Below are positions 1-7,680 of a stretch of 64,000 bases of DNA, piece after piece. Origin of the DNA: Chryseobacterium sp. G0201. GTDB taxonomy: Bacteria > Bacteroidota > Bacteroidia > Flavobacteriales > Weeksellaceae. The position numbers and the translations under genes were made by a program. Positions within the stretch are counted from its first letter, which is position 1, and each line of letters begins with the position of its first letter. Location: the NCBI RefSeq assembly GCF_003815655.1, contig NZ_CP033917.1, positions 1,426,001 to 1,490,000 of the forward strand, read 5' to 3'. The notes below the pieces were generated by a model, which searched no databases, was not told the origin of the DNA, and saw nothing but the letters and a program-made list of their open reading frames with translations.

Positions 1-54
1 AGTTGTCGGTTGACAGTTGATGGAAATAACCAACAACCAGCAACAAACAACCAA
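1..54. repeat. GTTGTTGG/CCAACAAC-type repeat inside the murG frame
   Basis: The first bases of the window form a low-complexity imperfect palindrome: GTTGNCGGTTGACAGTTG on the left, then AACCAACAACCAGCAAC on the right. Similar GTTGGTTG/CAACCAAC palindromes lie after yqeY (6739-6803), where they are non-coding. Here the copy is in frame and translates to an Asn/Gln-rich loop. The left edge is outside the window, so its full length is unknown. Confidence 0.5.
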
Positions 55-414
55 ATACAAATAAAAGAATTCATCAAAGACATGGAAACAGCTTATTCCG
101 CTGCAGATGTCATTGTTTCAAGAGCAGGTGCAATTGCCATTTCAGAGTTGGCCGTAGCACAGAAACCTGTTTTGTTGGTTCCGTTCCCTTTTGCGGCAGA
201 GGATCATCAAACAAAAAATGCCATGAATTTGGTTGAAAAAAACGCAGCCAAAATGGTAAAAGATTCTGAAATGCAGGAAAAATTCTGGAATACATTGTCA
301 GAAATCTGCGAAAATGAAAATGTAAGAAAAGAAATGTCTGAAAACATGAAATATTTTGCCAAGCCAAATGCAGCAAAAGAGATTGTAGATGAGATTTTTA
401 AAGAGATAAAATAG
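1..414 (+). CDS. murG: MurG, C-terminal part (cut by window start)
   Basis: UDP-N-acetylglucosamine:lipid-linked MurNAc-pentapeptide transferase, which makes lipid II on the inner face of the membrane. Only about the last 137 residues are visible; the frame is open to base 1, so the ATG at 10 is internal. The C-terminal GT-B donor-binding half is recognisable: ADVIVSRAGAIAISEL and then the AEDHQTKNA segment, both MurG signatures. It is followed directly by murC and the fts genes, the normal dcw order. One oddity: the residues just before IKEFIKDM read like translated repeat DNA (Asn/Gln/Thr-rich), where other MurG proteins have a short loop. Family assignment is secure; the origin of the insert is inference. 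Confidence 0.95.
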   Translation, partial: SCRLTVDGNNQQPATNNQIQIKEFIKDMETAYSAADVIVSRAGAIAISELAVAQKPVLLVPFPFAAEDHQTKNAMNLVEKNAAKMVKDSEMQEKFWNTLSEICENENVRKEMSENMKYFAKPNAAKEIVDEIFKEIK

Positions 415-417
415 ATA

Positions 418-486
418 AGATTAAAAAATTTAGAAATTCAGAGATTAAGATATTGTGAATTTCTAAATGCCTTAATTTTTTAATCT
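418..486. repeat. long imperfect palindrome between murG and murC
   Basis: Left arm 418-440 pairs with right arm 456-467 plus 476-486. The two blocks are perfect: TTTAGAAATTCA with TGAATTTCTAAA (12 bp), and AGATTAAAAAA with TTTTTTAATCT (11 bp), with an 8-nt bulge on the right arm. It fills nearly the whole intergenic gap inside an operon. There is no GC-rich stem, so a normal terminator is unlikely; an RNA-processing site or a mobile intergenic palindrome fits better. Confidence 0.7.
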
Positions 487-504
487 TTTAATTTTTAATA
501 TAAA

Positions 505-1863
505 ATGAAAAATTTAGAAACATATCAAAATTTTTACTTCGTTGGGATCGGAGGGATCGGAATGAGTGCTTTGGCGCGTTATTTCCATGCTTCGGGTAAA
601 AAAGTTTTAGGCTATGATAAGACCAACACCAAACTCACTCAGAATTTGATGAATGAGGGAATTGATATTGTTTTTGAAGATCTTATTGACGAAAGAATAA
701 CGTCTCTTGAAAAAGAAAATACATTATTAATTTACACTCCTGCGATTAAAAAATTAGGGATTTTAGATTATTTTAATGAAAATCAATTTGAAGTTCTAAA
801 ACGAGCAAAAGTTTTAGGTTTAATTACAGAAAACACAGATTGTATCGCTGTTGCCGGAACTCACGGAAAAACAACGACTTCTACCCTCGTTGCTCATTTG
901 TGCAAAGAAGCTAATTTTCCTTTTTCTTGCTTTTTAGGTGGAATTTCCGAGAATTTTAAGTCAAATTTTCTGTACAACGGTAATCAATATTCAGTAGTAG
1001 AAGCCGATGAATATGACAGAAGTTTCCTTAATCTTTCTCCGGATTGGGCGGTGATAACTTCCACAGATGCAGATCATTTGGATATTTACGGTGATAAAAA
1101 TACGATCGAAGAAGGGTTCAAACAGTTTGCAGCTTTAGTTCCGAATGACAAACAGCTTTTTGTGAGAAAAGGAATTGAAATCGGAAGACCTCATATTACG
1201 TATGCCGTAAATGAAGTAGCTGATTATTACTCAGATAACCTTCGAATGGATCATGATAAAATCTATTTTGATTTTCATACACCAACAGAAACAGTAAAAG
1301 ATCTTGTTTGGGAAATTCCGGGAATCCACAATGTAGAAAATGCGACGGTTGCATTAGCTATTTTAAATAATTTAGGCTTTGATTTCGAAATTTTAAAGAA
1401 AGCAATTGCTAATTTTAAAGGAATCAAAAGAAGATATACTAAACATATCTATAAAAACGGTAAAATTTACATCGACGATTATGCTCACCATCCAACAGAA
1501 ATTAATGCTGTAGTGGGATCCATCAGAACTTTTTACCCTGAGAAAAAATTATTGGTGGTTTTCCAACCGCATTTATTCAGCAGAACGAGAGATTTTGCAG
1601 ATGGTTTTGCAGAAAGTTTAAGTAATACTGAAGAATTGATCTTATTGGATATTTATCCTGCAAGAGAGCTTCAGGAAAATTTTGAAGGAATAACTTCAGA
1701 CTGGTTATTGGAAAAAGTGACTTTAGACAAAAAAGAAGTGTCGAATTTATCAGATGCTTTCAATAAAATAAAAGAAAAAGATTTTGACATCCTTCTCACA
1801 GTAGGCGCAGGAAATATTGATACGCTGTACGATCCTATTTGTGAATGGATAAGCAAAAATTGA
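505..1863 (+). CDS. murC: UDP-N-acetylmuramate--L-alanine ligase MurC
   Basis: ATP-dependent ligase that adds the first residue, L-alanine, to UDP-MurNAc in the cytoplasmic phase of peptidoglycan synthesis. The protein is 452 aa, normal for MurC. The N-terminal Rossmann part carries FVGIGGIGMSALA (about residues 12-24), which binds the UDP moiety, and the ATP-binding loop GTHGKTTTST is at about 118-127. The central domain has EADEYDRSFL and the C-terminal domain has DDYAHHPTEI, both Mur-ligase signatures. It follows murG after a palindromic gap and is followed 12 nt later by ftsQ, so it is part of the dcw transcription unit. The ATG at 505 gives the expected N-terminus. Confidence 0.98.
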   Translation: MKNLETYQNFYFVGIGGIGMSALARYFHASGKKVLGYDKTNTKLTQNLMNEGIDIVFEDLIDERITSLEKENTLLIYTPAIKKLGILDYFNENQFEVLKRAKVLGLITENTDCIAVAGTHGKTTTSTLVAHLCKEANFPFSCFLGGISENFKSNFLYNGNQYSVVEADEYDRSFLNLSPDWAVITSTDADHLDIYGDKNTIEEGFKQFAALVPNDKQLFVRKGIEIGRPHITYAVNEVADYYSDNLRMDHDKIYFDFHTPTETVKDLVWEIPGIHNVENATVALAILNNLGFDFEILKKAIANFKGIKRRYTKHIYKNGKIYIDDYAHHPTEINAVVGSIRTFYPEKKLLVVFQPHLFSRTRDFADGFAESLSNTEELILLDIYPARELQENFEGITSDWLLEKVTLDKKEVSNLSDAFNKIKEKDFDILLTVGAGNIDTLYDPICEWISKN

Positions 1864-1875
1864 TTTTAAAATAAA

Positions 1876-2868
1876 ATGAAAAATAAATACAGAATATTAA
1901 AAATTGCTATCACAGTAATCCTTCTAGGTTTCCTGCTGAGTTTCTCGTTGAAGAAATTCGGTGGTCAGAAGATTACGGATAATAAAATTTCTGTAAAAAT
2001 GAATGAAAAAACTCCGGTTTATTTCATTGACGAAAAAGATATTAGAGAAATTGTAAACAAGGAAAATCCATCAGGAAAAGTGGGAGATCTTAATATTCCC
2101 GCTTTGGAAAAAAAGATAAACTCACTTCCGGCTGTTGACAGTGCCAATGTCTACTTAAACCTCAACGGAAAACTTAATTTAGATATAAAACAAAGAGTTC
2201 CTATTTTCAGGTTAAATAAAGACGGAAAAGACTTTTATGTAGACGAAAGAGGAATTGAATTTCCTATTTCCAGAACCTATTCACATCCATGCATGTTGGT
2301 GACAGGAAATGTGAAAAAAGATGAATATGAAAAATTAGCCGAATTGGTTGGAAAAATAGATAAAGATGATTTCAGCAAAAAATATTTCATCGGAATCTCA
2401 AAAGACACCAATGGAGACTACAATCTTTTGACAAGCGAAGGAAATTATAAAGTAGAAATAGGAGATTTAGATAATATAGACTTAAAAGTAAAAGGTTTTA
2501 AAGCTTTTGTAGAGAAATACCTCGTTTATCAGGATCCTCTAAAGTACAATATGATCTCTATTAAGTATCAGAATCAGATTGTTACGACCTTGAATCCTAA
2601 TTTTAAAGGAAACGACAGTATTTTAAAAGTAGGAAATATGGAATTGGCGAAAGTCCCTGTTTCGACTGCCATGAAAAAAACAGAGGCTAAACTAAAAATA
2701 GCTGAAGTTAAAAAAGAAACTAAAAAAACCGGCTCCGCTTCAACAAAACCGAAGGAAAGCACAAAACCAAAGGCGACAACTAAGCCCAAGGCAAAAGAAA
2801 CAAAAAAAACAGAGAAGAAAAGTACGGCGACAAAGCCGAAAGCAAAGGCAAAGGTTAAAATAGAATAA
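1876..2868 (+). CDS. ftsQ: cell division protein FtsQ (DivIB-like)
   Basis: Bitopic membrane protein of the divisome that links early and late division proteins in the periplasm. The 330-aa product has a short cytoplasmic N-terminus, one membrane segment at about residues 8-25, a POTRA-like region at about 45-110 (with VYFIDEKDI and LPAVDSANVYLNLNGKLNLDI), then the FtsQ beta domain. It sits between murC and ftsA. The last 50-60 residues are unusual: a Lys/Thr/Ala/Pro-rich tail with repeated TKPKA units, strongly basic and probably disordered in the periplasm, where it could touch the cell wall. The sequence is too divergent for a firm call on similarity alone, but position and topology leave little doubt. 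Confidence 0.9.
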   Translation: MKNKYRILKIAITVILLGFLLSFSLKKFGGQKITDNKISVKMNEKTPVYFIDEKDIREIVNKENPSGKVGDLNIPALEKKINSLPAVDSANVYLNLNGKLNLDIKQRVPIFRLNKDGKDFYVDERGIEFPISRTYSHPCMLVTGNVKKDEYEKLAELVGKIDKDDFSKKYFIGISKDTNGDYNLLTSEGNYKVEIGDLDNIDLKVKGFKAFVEKYLVYQDPLKYNMISIKYQNQIVTTLNPNFKGNDSILKVGNMELAKVPVSTAMKKTEAKLKIAEVKKETKKTGSASTKPKESTKPKATTKPKAKETKKTEKKSTATKPKAKAKVKIE

Positions 2869-2892
2869 AAAAAATCAAATCGATATAAAACA

Positions 2893-4275
2893 ATGGAAAA
2901 TCAAGAGTATTCAGTAGGTCTGGACATCGGGACAACAAAGATAGTCGCGATTGTCGGAAGGAGGAATGCACACGGGAAAATTGAAGTTCTCGGTGTTGGT
3001 AAGGCCAAAAGTCTTGGGGTTCATAAAGGTATTGTGAATAATATTTCGCAAACCATCAACTCAATCAAGGCTGCTGTGTCAGAAGCACAATCCAGCGCAG
3101 GAGTTCCTATCCGTAAAGTGACGGTAGGTATTGCAGGAAAGCACATACGCTCTCTTCAGCACTCCGATTACATTATGCGTGAGCATCCCGACAAATTTAT
3201 TACAGATGACGACATAGAAGCGTTAAAAGATCAGGTCAAGAAACTGGTTATGCTTCCTGGAGAAGAAATTATCCATGTTCTTCCCCAAGAATATAAAGTG
3301 GATTCAGAAGGTGAAATCCAAGAACCTGTCGGGATGCACGGAAAGCGTCTTGAAGCCAATTTCCACGTTGTTGTGGGGCAAATGGGCAGTATCCGAAACA
3401 TCGCAAGATGTGTAAGAGAAGCAGGTCTGGAAATGGAAGCTCTTACTTTAGAGCCTTTGGCATCTTCAGAAGCGGTACTTACAAAAGAAGAGAAAGAAGC
3501 AGGTGTTGCCATCGTTGATATTGGTGGCGGTACTACAGATATAGCAATATTTAAAGATAATATCATCCGTCATACATGCGTAATTCCTTACGGTGGCGGG
3601 ATCATTACGGAAGATATTAAAGAAGGCTGTTCAATCATCGAGAAACACGCAGAACAACTGAAGGTAAAATTCGGTTCTGCAGTTCCTGAGTTGGAGAAAG
3701 ACAGTACATTTGTTACTATTCCGGGACTTCACGGAAGACCCGATAAAGAAATTTCACTGAAAACTTTAGCTCAGATTATCAATGCGAGAGTTGAAGAAAT
3801 TCTTGAAATGGTAAATACAGAATTAAAGGCTTACGGAGCATTTGAACAGAAGAAAAAACTGATTGCCGGGATAGTTCTTACAGGTGGTGGATCAAATCTG
3901 AAACATCTTCGTCAATTAGCTAATTATACAACAGGTTTTGATAGTAGAATTGGTTTTGCAAATGAGTATATTGCCAATGATAAAAATCAGTATCTTAAAG
4001 GACCGGAATTTGCGACTTCTATTGGATTATTAATGGAAAGTTTAAAAATTAGGGATAAAAAACCTGTCATAATAGAAGAAGAACTCGTTCAGGAAAAACC
4101 GCAGCAGGAAACTGCAGCAACAGTAGCTGAAAATAATGCAGTTACTCAGCAGACAGCTCCGGTTCAGGAACAGGAAGTTATGACTCAACAGCAAGAAAAT
4201 AAAAGAGCGGCAAGATTAACTTTCGGGCAGTCGCTTATGGAAAAAGTAAAAAAATTCTTTGAAGAAGTAGAATAG
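2893..4275 (+). CDS. ftsA: cell division protein FtsA
   Basis: Actin-like ATPase that tethers FtsZ filaments to the inner membrane and recruits later divisome proteins. The 460-aa protein has the phosphate-1 motif GLDIGTTKI (residues 9-17), the phosphate-2 motif VDIGGGTTDIAIF (about 208-220), and the adenosine motif LTGGGSNL near residue 335. The last 17 residues (FGQSLMEKVKKFFEEVE) form an amphipathic helix, the usual membrane-targeting sequence. A Gln/Glu-rich linker of about 60 residues separates it from the core and is longer than in proteobacterial FtsA. It lies 24 nt after ftsQ and 14 nt before ftsZ. Confidence 0.98.
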   Translation: MENQEYSVGLDIGTTKIVAIVGRRNAHGKIEVLGVGKAKSLGVHKGIVNNISQTINSIKAAVSEAQSSAGVPIRKVTVGIAGKHIRSLQHSDYIMREHPDKFITDDDIEALKDQVKKLVMLPGEEIIHVLPQEYKVDSEGEIQEPVGMHGKRLEANFHVVVGQMGSIRNIARCVREAGLEMEALTLEPLASSEAVLTKEEKEAGVAIVDIGGGTTDIAIFKDNIIRHTCVIPYGGGIITEDIKEGCSIIEKHAEQLKVKFGSAVPELEKDSTFVTIPGLHGRPDKEISLKTLAQIINARVEEILEMVNTELKAYGAFEQKKKLIAGIVLTGGGSNLKHLRQLANYTTGFDSRIGFANEYIANDKNQYLKGPEFATSIGLLMESLKIRDKKPVIIEEELVQEKPQQETAATVAENNAVTQQTAPVQEQEVMTQQQENKRAARLTFGQSLMEKVKKFFEEVE

Positions 4276-4289
4276 TAAATACAGATATT

Positions 4290-6200
4290 ATGGAAAATAT
4301 AGGTACACAAGGATTTTCATTTGATTTGCCAAAAGGAAATTCATCGATCATAAAAGTAATTGGTGTTGGTGGCGGTGGAAACAACGCGTTGAAACACATG
4401 TACGAAAAAGGAATTCACGGGGTAGATTTCGTGATTTGTAATACAGATGCTCAGACTTTAGATAATAACCCGGTTTCAAACAAAGTACAGTTGGGAACTA
4501 CCATCACTGAAGGGCTTGGTGCAGGTGCCGATCCTGAAGTTGGTGAAAAATCAGCGATTGAAAGTATCGAGGAGATCAAGGCTGCCATGGGACAAAACAC
4601 CAAAATGGTTTTCATCACTGCAGGAATGGGCGGTGGAACCGGAACCGGTGCGGCTCCTGTTATTGCTAAGGTTGCTAAAGATATGGGAATCTTAACAGTT
4701 GGTATCGTTACCGTTCCTTTCAGCTTTGAAGGGAAAAGAAGACTTGAGCAGGCAGAATTAGGTCTTGATAAATTAAGAAATAACGTTGATTCATTAATTG
4801 TAATCAATAACGATAAACTAAGACAGCAGTTTGGTAACCTTGGATTCAAACAAGGATTCTCAAAAGCCGATGAAGTTTTAACCAATGCAGCAAAAGGTAT
4901 GGCAGAGGTTATTACTGGTTACTTTGATGTAAACATTGACTTTAGAGATGCTAAATCTGTGCTTCAAAACTCTGGAACTGCCTTAATGTCTACAGGTACG
5001 GCTTCAGGTGAAAATAAAGCCGAAGAAGCAGTAAGAAAAGCGCTTGATTCCCCATTGTTGAATGACAATAAGATCACAGGAGCTAAAAACGTATTGTTGT
5101 TGATCAGAAGCGGCGCAGAAGAAGTAACAATGGACGAAATCGGTATCATTATGGATCATATCCAGAAAGAAGCAGGACATACTGCTGATATCATTTTCGG
5201 GGTTGGTGCTGATGACGAATTAGGAGATGCAGTAAGCGTTCTTGTGATTGCTACTGGTTTTTCAAACGACGATAAAAAATTCGCAGGTCCTACAGAAAAG
5301 ATCAGAATTGGTCTTAATGACAGACTGGAATCTCAAAAATCTTCTCCTTTCAAAACAAGAGAAGAAAGAGAGGTTGCCCCTGAGCACGGATATGACTTTG
5401 GAGGAAAAAATCTTTTCAGATTAGACGATGAGGATCAGGACACTCCACAGTTCAAGTCTGTATCTACTGAAAAAAAAATGATTATCGCGGATGAAGATAT
5501 TAAGACAGAAATAAAATTCTCTGATAGAGAGCAAGATACATTAGACAGCCCAATTCAGACATGGAGAAATGATGATGAAGAGGAGAATGGCTACAGTCTG
5601 TTCGCTTTTGATGATGATAACGATCCTAATGACTTGGAGATTCAATCTTTTTCATTTGAAACAGAAGAAAAGAAAGAAGAGCCGAAAACTCCTTTCACAA
5701 ACTCTTATTCTGAAGAAAAGCCCGTTGAATTCAGTTTCTTTGTAAACGAGCCTATAAATGAGCCTAAAACTGATTTTGGACAGCCAAAAGCAGAGTTTAG
5801 CACTCCAACGAATACGGTAAGTCAAATCATAGAGGAAGCTCCAAAAGTGGAAAGTTTCTACCAGCCAAAGGAAGAAATAAAAACTGAAGAAAGACCTTCA
5901 TATGAAAATAGAACAGAGATCGAAACTCCACAAACTTCTGACAGCGAATTCACATTTGTGAACAAAACTGCAGATCAGGAAAGAGTAATAGAAAGAAGAA
6001 ATAAATTAAAAGAATTCAATTCCCGTTACCAAAGCTTTGATAGCGCAAGCGAATTCGAATCTGTTCCTGCTTTCAAGAGAAAAAATATTTCTATTGACGG
6101 AACTAATGCTTCAGATCAAAATATCAACACCTATTTGTCTGAAAACAACGGTTCTATGCAAGTAAGAGAAAACAGATTTTTAAATAAAGATGTAGATTAA
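4290..6200 (+). CDS. ftsZ: cell division protein FtsZ, long C-terminal linker
   Basis: Tubulin-like GTPase that polymerises into the division ring. The core, about residues 18-330, has IGVGGGGNNA, the tubulin signature GGGTGTG at 114-120 and the T7-loop region NIDFRDAKSVL (near 215). At 636 aa it is roughly twice the length of the usual FtsZ core. Residues after about 335 form an acidic, Glu/Asp/Lys/Pro-rich, probably disordered linker of about 290 residues that ends in a short motif near ENRFLNKDVD. Long linkers are typical of Bacteroidota. It is the last division gene of the cluster; a repeat and yqeY follow. Confidence 0.98.
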   Translation: MENIGTQGFSFDLPKGNSSIIKVIGVGGGGNNALKHMYEKGIHGVDFVICNTDAQTLDNNPVSNKVQLGTTITEGLGAGADPEVGEKSAIESIEEIKAAMGQNTKMVFITAGMGGGTGTGAAPVIAKVAKDMGILTVGIVTVPFSFEGKRRLEQAELGLDKLRNNVDSLIVINNDKLRQQFGNLGFKQGFSKADEVLTNAAKGMAEVITGYFDVNIDFRDAKSVLQNSGTALMSTGTASGENKAEEAVRKALDSPLLNDNKITGAKNVLLLIRSGAEEVTMDEIGIIMDHIQKEAGHTADIIFGVGADDELGDAVSVLVIATGFSNDDKKFAGPTEKIRIGLNDRLESQKSSPFKTREEREVAPEHGYDFGGKNLFRLDDEDQDTPQFKSVSTEKKMIIADEDIKTEIKFSDREQDTLDSPIQTWRNDDEEENGYSLFAFDDDNDPNDLEIQSFSFETEEKKEEPKTPFTNSYSEEKPVEFSFFVNEPINEPKTDFGQPKAEFSTPTNTVSQIIEEAPKVESFYQPKEEIKTEERPSYENRTEIETPQTSDSEFTFVNKTADQERVIERRNKLKEFNSRYQSFDSASEFESVPAFKRKNISIDGTNASDQNINTYLSENNGSMQVRENRFLNKDVD

Positions 6201-6202
6201 AT

Positions 6203-6287
6203 TGCAATTGGCAATTGGCTGCTAGCAAATGGCTTTTAAAGCCACATTAAAGCTAATAGCCAACTGCCAAAAGCCAAAAGCAAGAAA
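6203..6287. repeat. imperfect palindrome (GGCAATTGGCT / AGCCAACTGCC type)
   Basis: Left arm GGCAATTGGCTGCTAGC...AAATGGCTTT and right arm AAAGCC...GCTAATAGCCAACTGCC pair with small indels over the whole ftsZ-yqeY gap. It contains an ATG at 6229 in frame with yqeY, but the extra residues it would add (21, rich in Lys and Ala) are not part of the YqeY family. Low-complexity palindromes of this style are common between genes of Chryseobacterium-type genomes. Confidence 0.65.
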
Positions 6288-6291
6288 AACC

Positions 6292-6738
6292 ATGAGTTTA
6301 GAAATTATAATTAGCGAAGCTATAAAAACAGCAATGAGAGAGAAAGACAGAGTAGCTCTGGATTCTCTTCGTGCCGTGAAATCTCAGATTTTACTTCTAA
6401 AAACCGAAGCTAGAGGTGCAGAAGTTTCAGAAGAGCAGGAAATTGCTATTTTACAGAGAATGATTAAGCAACGTAAGGATTCTTACGAACAGTTTTCTGC
6501 ACAGGGCAGAAATGACTTAGCTGAAGTAGAAGATGCGCAGATGAAAGTTATTGAGAAATTTTTACCTCAACAGCTTTCTGCAGAAGAATTAGAAGCTGAA
6601 ATGAAGAAAATTATTTCAGAAGCCGGAGCAGAATCTATAAAAGATCTAGGAAAGGTAATGGGAGTTGCCTCAAAAGCATTTGCCGGAAAATCTGACGGAA
6701 AGAGTATTTCCGAGATGGCTAAAAAACTCCTTTCATAG
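6292..6738 (+). CDS. YqeY / GatB-YqeY domain protein
   Basis: Small soluble protein of the YqeY family, related to the tail domain of the amidotransferase subunit GatB; a role in tRNA-dependent amidation or tRNA binding is assumed for the family but not shown. The start chosen is ATG 6292 (MSLEIIISEAIKTAM), which gives 148 aa, the usual length. The upstream ATG at 6229 lies in a repeat. The helical N-terminal half has the typical LRAVKSQI and AILQRMIKQRKDS; the C-terminal half has EKFLPQQLS and DLGKVMGVASKAFAGKSDGK. It follows ftsZ in many Bacteroidota. A terminator follows at 6848. Confidence 0.93.
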   Translation: MSLEIIISEAIKTAMREKDRVALDSLRAVKSQILLLKTEARGAEVSEEQEIAILQRMIKQRKDSYEQFSAQGRNDLAEVEDAQMKVIEKFLPQQLSAEELEAEMKKIISEAGAESIKDLGKVMGVASKAFAGKSDGKSISEMAKKLLS

Positions 6739-6803
6739 TTGGAGGTTGGTTGCTGCTAGTTGTTGGTTTTTCACTATCGACAAGCAACTAAAAACCACCA
6801 ACA
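6739..6803. repeat. GTTGGTTG-type imperfect palindrome after yqeY
   Basis: GTTGGAGGTTGGTTGCT on the left pairs with AGCAACTAAAAACCACCAAC on the right around a short loop. Its composition matches the element at the start of the window (inside murG). Confidence 0.6.
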
Positions 6804-6847
6804 TATTTTACAAGGATATTCAACCTTTGCATATCGATTTGATTAAG

Positions 6848-6884
6848 AAGCCCGAAACATTTCCAGTTTCGGGCTTCATTTTTT
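6848..6884 (+). terminator. rho-independent terminator of the dcw/yqeY unit
   Basis: Perfect 11-bp stem AAGCCCGAAAC / GTTTCGGGCTT with a 7-nt loop, followed by CATTTTTT. It closes the plus-strand unit running from murG to yqeY. Confidence 0.9.
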
Positions 6885-7165
6885 ATCTTGAGATATTCAA
6901 TATTTTTACGATTCTAAAAAGAGAATTGAATATTTCTTTAAAGTGAGGGAAAAATGTAAATGTTTTTTTTCATGGTTATCGCTTTCAGAATCATTTCAAA
7001 TTTAATACTTATTTTTGATTATTCATAGTTTTATTTCATTAATTTAGTAATATTATTAAATTATTAATATTTCGTTAATTTTCTTTTACTAACAGCTTGA
7101 TAGTTATTATATATTGAAGAAAAGTAAAGAATTGTTTAACTTTGCATAGATTAAAAAACAAAAAT
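6885..7165. other. AT-rich intergenic region upstream of the bacilliredoxin
   Basis: No gene seen. It holds an inverted repeat ATATTCAAT/ATTGAATAT (about 6892-6930), a near-perfect 22-bp palindrome at 7041-7062 (AATTTAGTAATATTATTAAATT is its sequence apart from one mismatched pair at the arms) and the promoter at 7114-7144. Confidence 0.6.
7114..7144 (+). promoter_or_regulatory. Bacteroidota-type promoter of the bacilliredoxin gene
   Basis: TTG at 7114-7116, 20-nt spacer, then TAACTTTG at 7137-7144, a full match to the TTG-N(17-23)-TAnnTTTG consensus. Transcription would start near 7150, about 15 nt before ATG 7166, which argues against the upstream ATG at 7142. Confidence 0.8.
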
Positions 7166-7576
7166 ATGTATCCAACAGATTTAGTAATGCCTATGAAGGC
7201 AGAACTTACAGATAAAGGTTTCCAAGACTTAGCAACACCAACACAGGTTGAAGAAGCATTAAAACAATCAGGAACTACTCTATTGGTGATCAATTCTGTT
7301 TGCGGATGTGCAGCAGGAGCAGCAAGACCGGGAGTTGTATATTCTTTGACAGGAGAGAAAAAACCTGATCATTTAACAACTGTTTTTGCAGGTTTTGATA
7401 CGGAAGCTGTAGCAGAAGCTAGAAAGCATTTGGCACCATTCCCTCCAAGTTCACCATGTGTGGCTCTTTTCAAGGACGGAGAATTGGTTCACATGCTGGA
7501 AAGACACCACATTGAAGGAAACCCTGCAGGAGCAATTGCAGCGAATCTTCAGGCTGCTTATGACGAATATTGCTAA
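7166..7576 (+). CDS. bacilliredoxin, BrxA/BrxB (YphP/YqiW) family
   Basis: Thioredoxin-fold protein that in Bacillus removes bacillithiol from mixed disulfides on proteins. With the start at 7166 (MYPTDLVMPM, the family's usual N-terminus) it has 136 aa. The active site is C46-G47-C48 in SVCGCAAGAARPG, the CGC motif that defines the family, and the C-terminus ends in EYC. The promoter at 7114-7144 places the transcript start just upstream of this ATG. It is a single-gene unit with its own terminator. Bacillithiol is made by several Flavobacteriia, so the function is plausible, but no bacillithiol synthesis gene is in this window. Confidence 0.93.
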   Translation: MYPTDLVMPMKAELTDKGFQDLATPTQVEEALKQSGTTLLVINSVCGCAAGAARPGVVYSLTGEKKPDHLTTVFAGFDTEAVAEARKHLAPFPPSSPCVALFKDGELVHMLERHHIEGNPAGAIAANLQAAYDEYC

Positions 7577-7597
7577 GAGACAATAAATCTAAATACT

Positions 7598-7628
7598 AAA
7601 CCGTTACACAATTTGTAGCGGTTTTTTT
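7598..7628 (+). terminator. terminator after the bacilliredoxin gene
   Basis: AAACCG(TTACA)... (TGTAG)CGGTTT stem followed by a run of seven T. Confidence 0.8.
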
Positions 7629-7680
7629 ATTTATCGCAATAAAATATTCTTAGAAAAGTCAAATATCATTATATTTGGGA

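Noticed and set aside
6229..6291. Longer start for the YqeY protein
   Set aside because: The extra residues come from an intergenic palindrome; the family starts at 6292.
6665..6946. 93-aa ORF on the plus strand
   Set aside because: It overlaps yqeY in another frame and runs through a palindromic repeat and the terminator at 6848-6884; composition is not protein-like.
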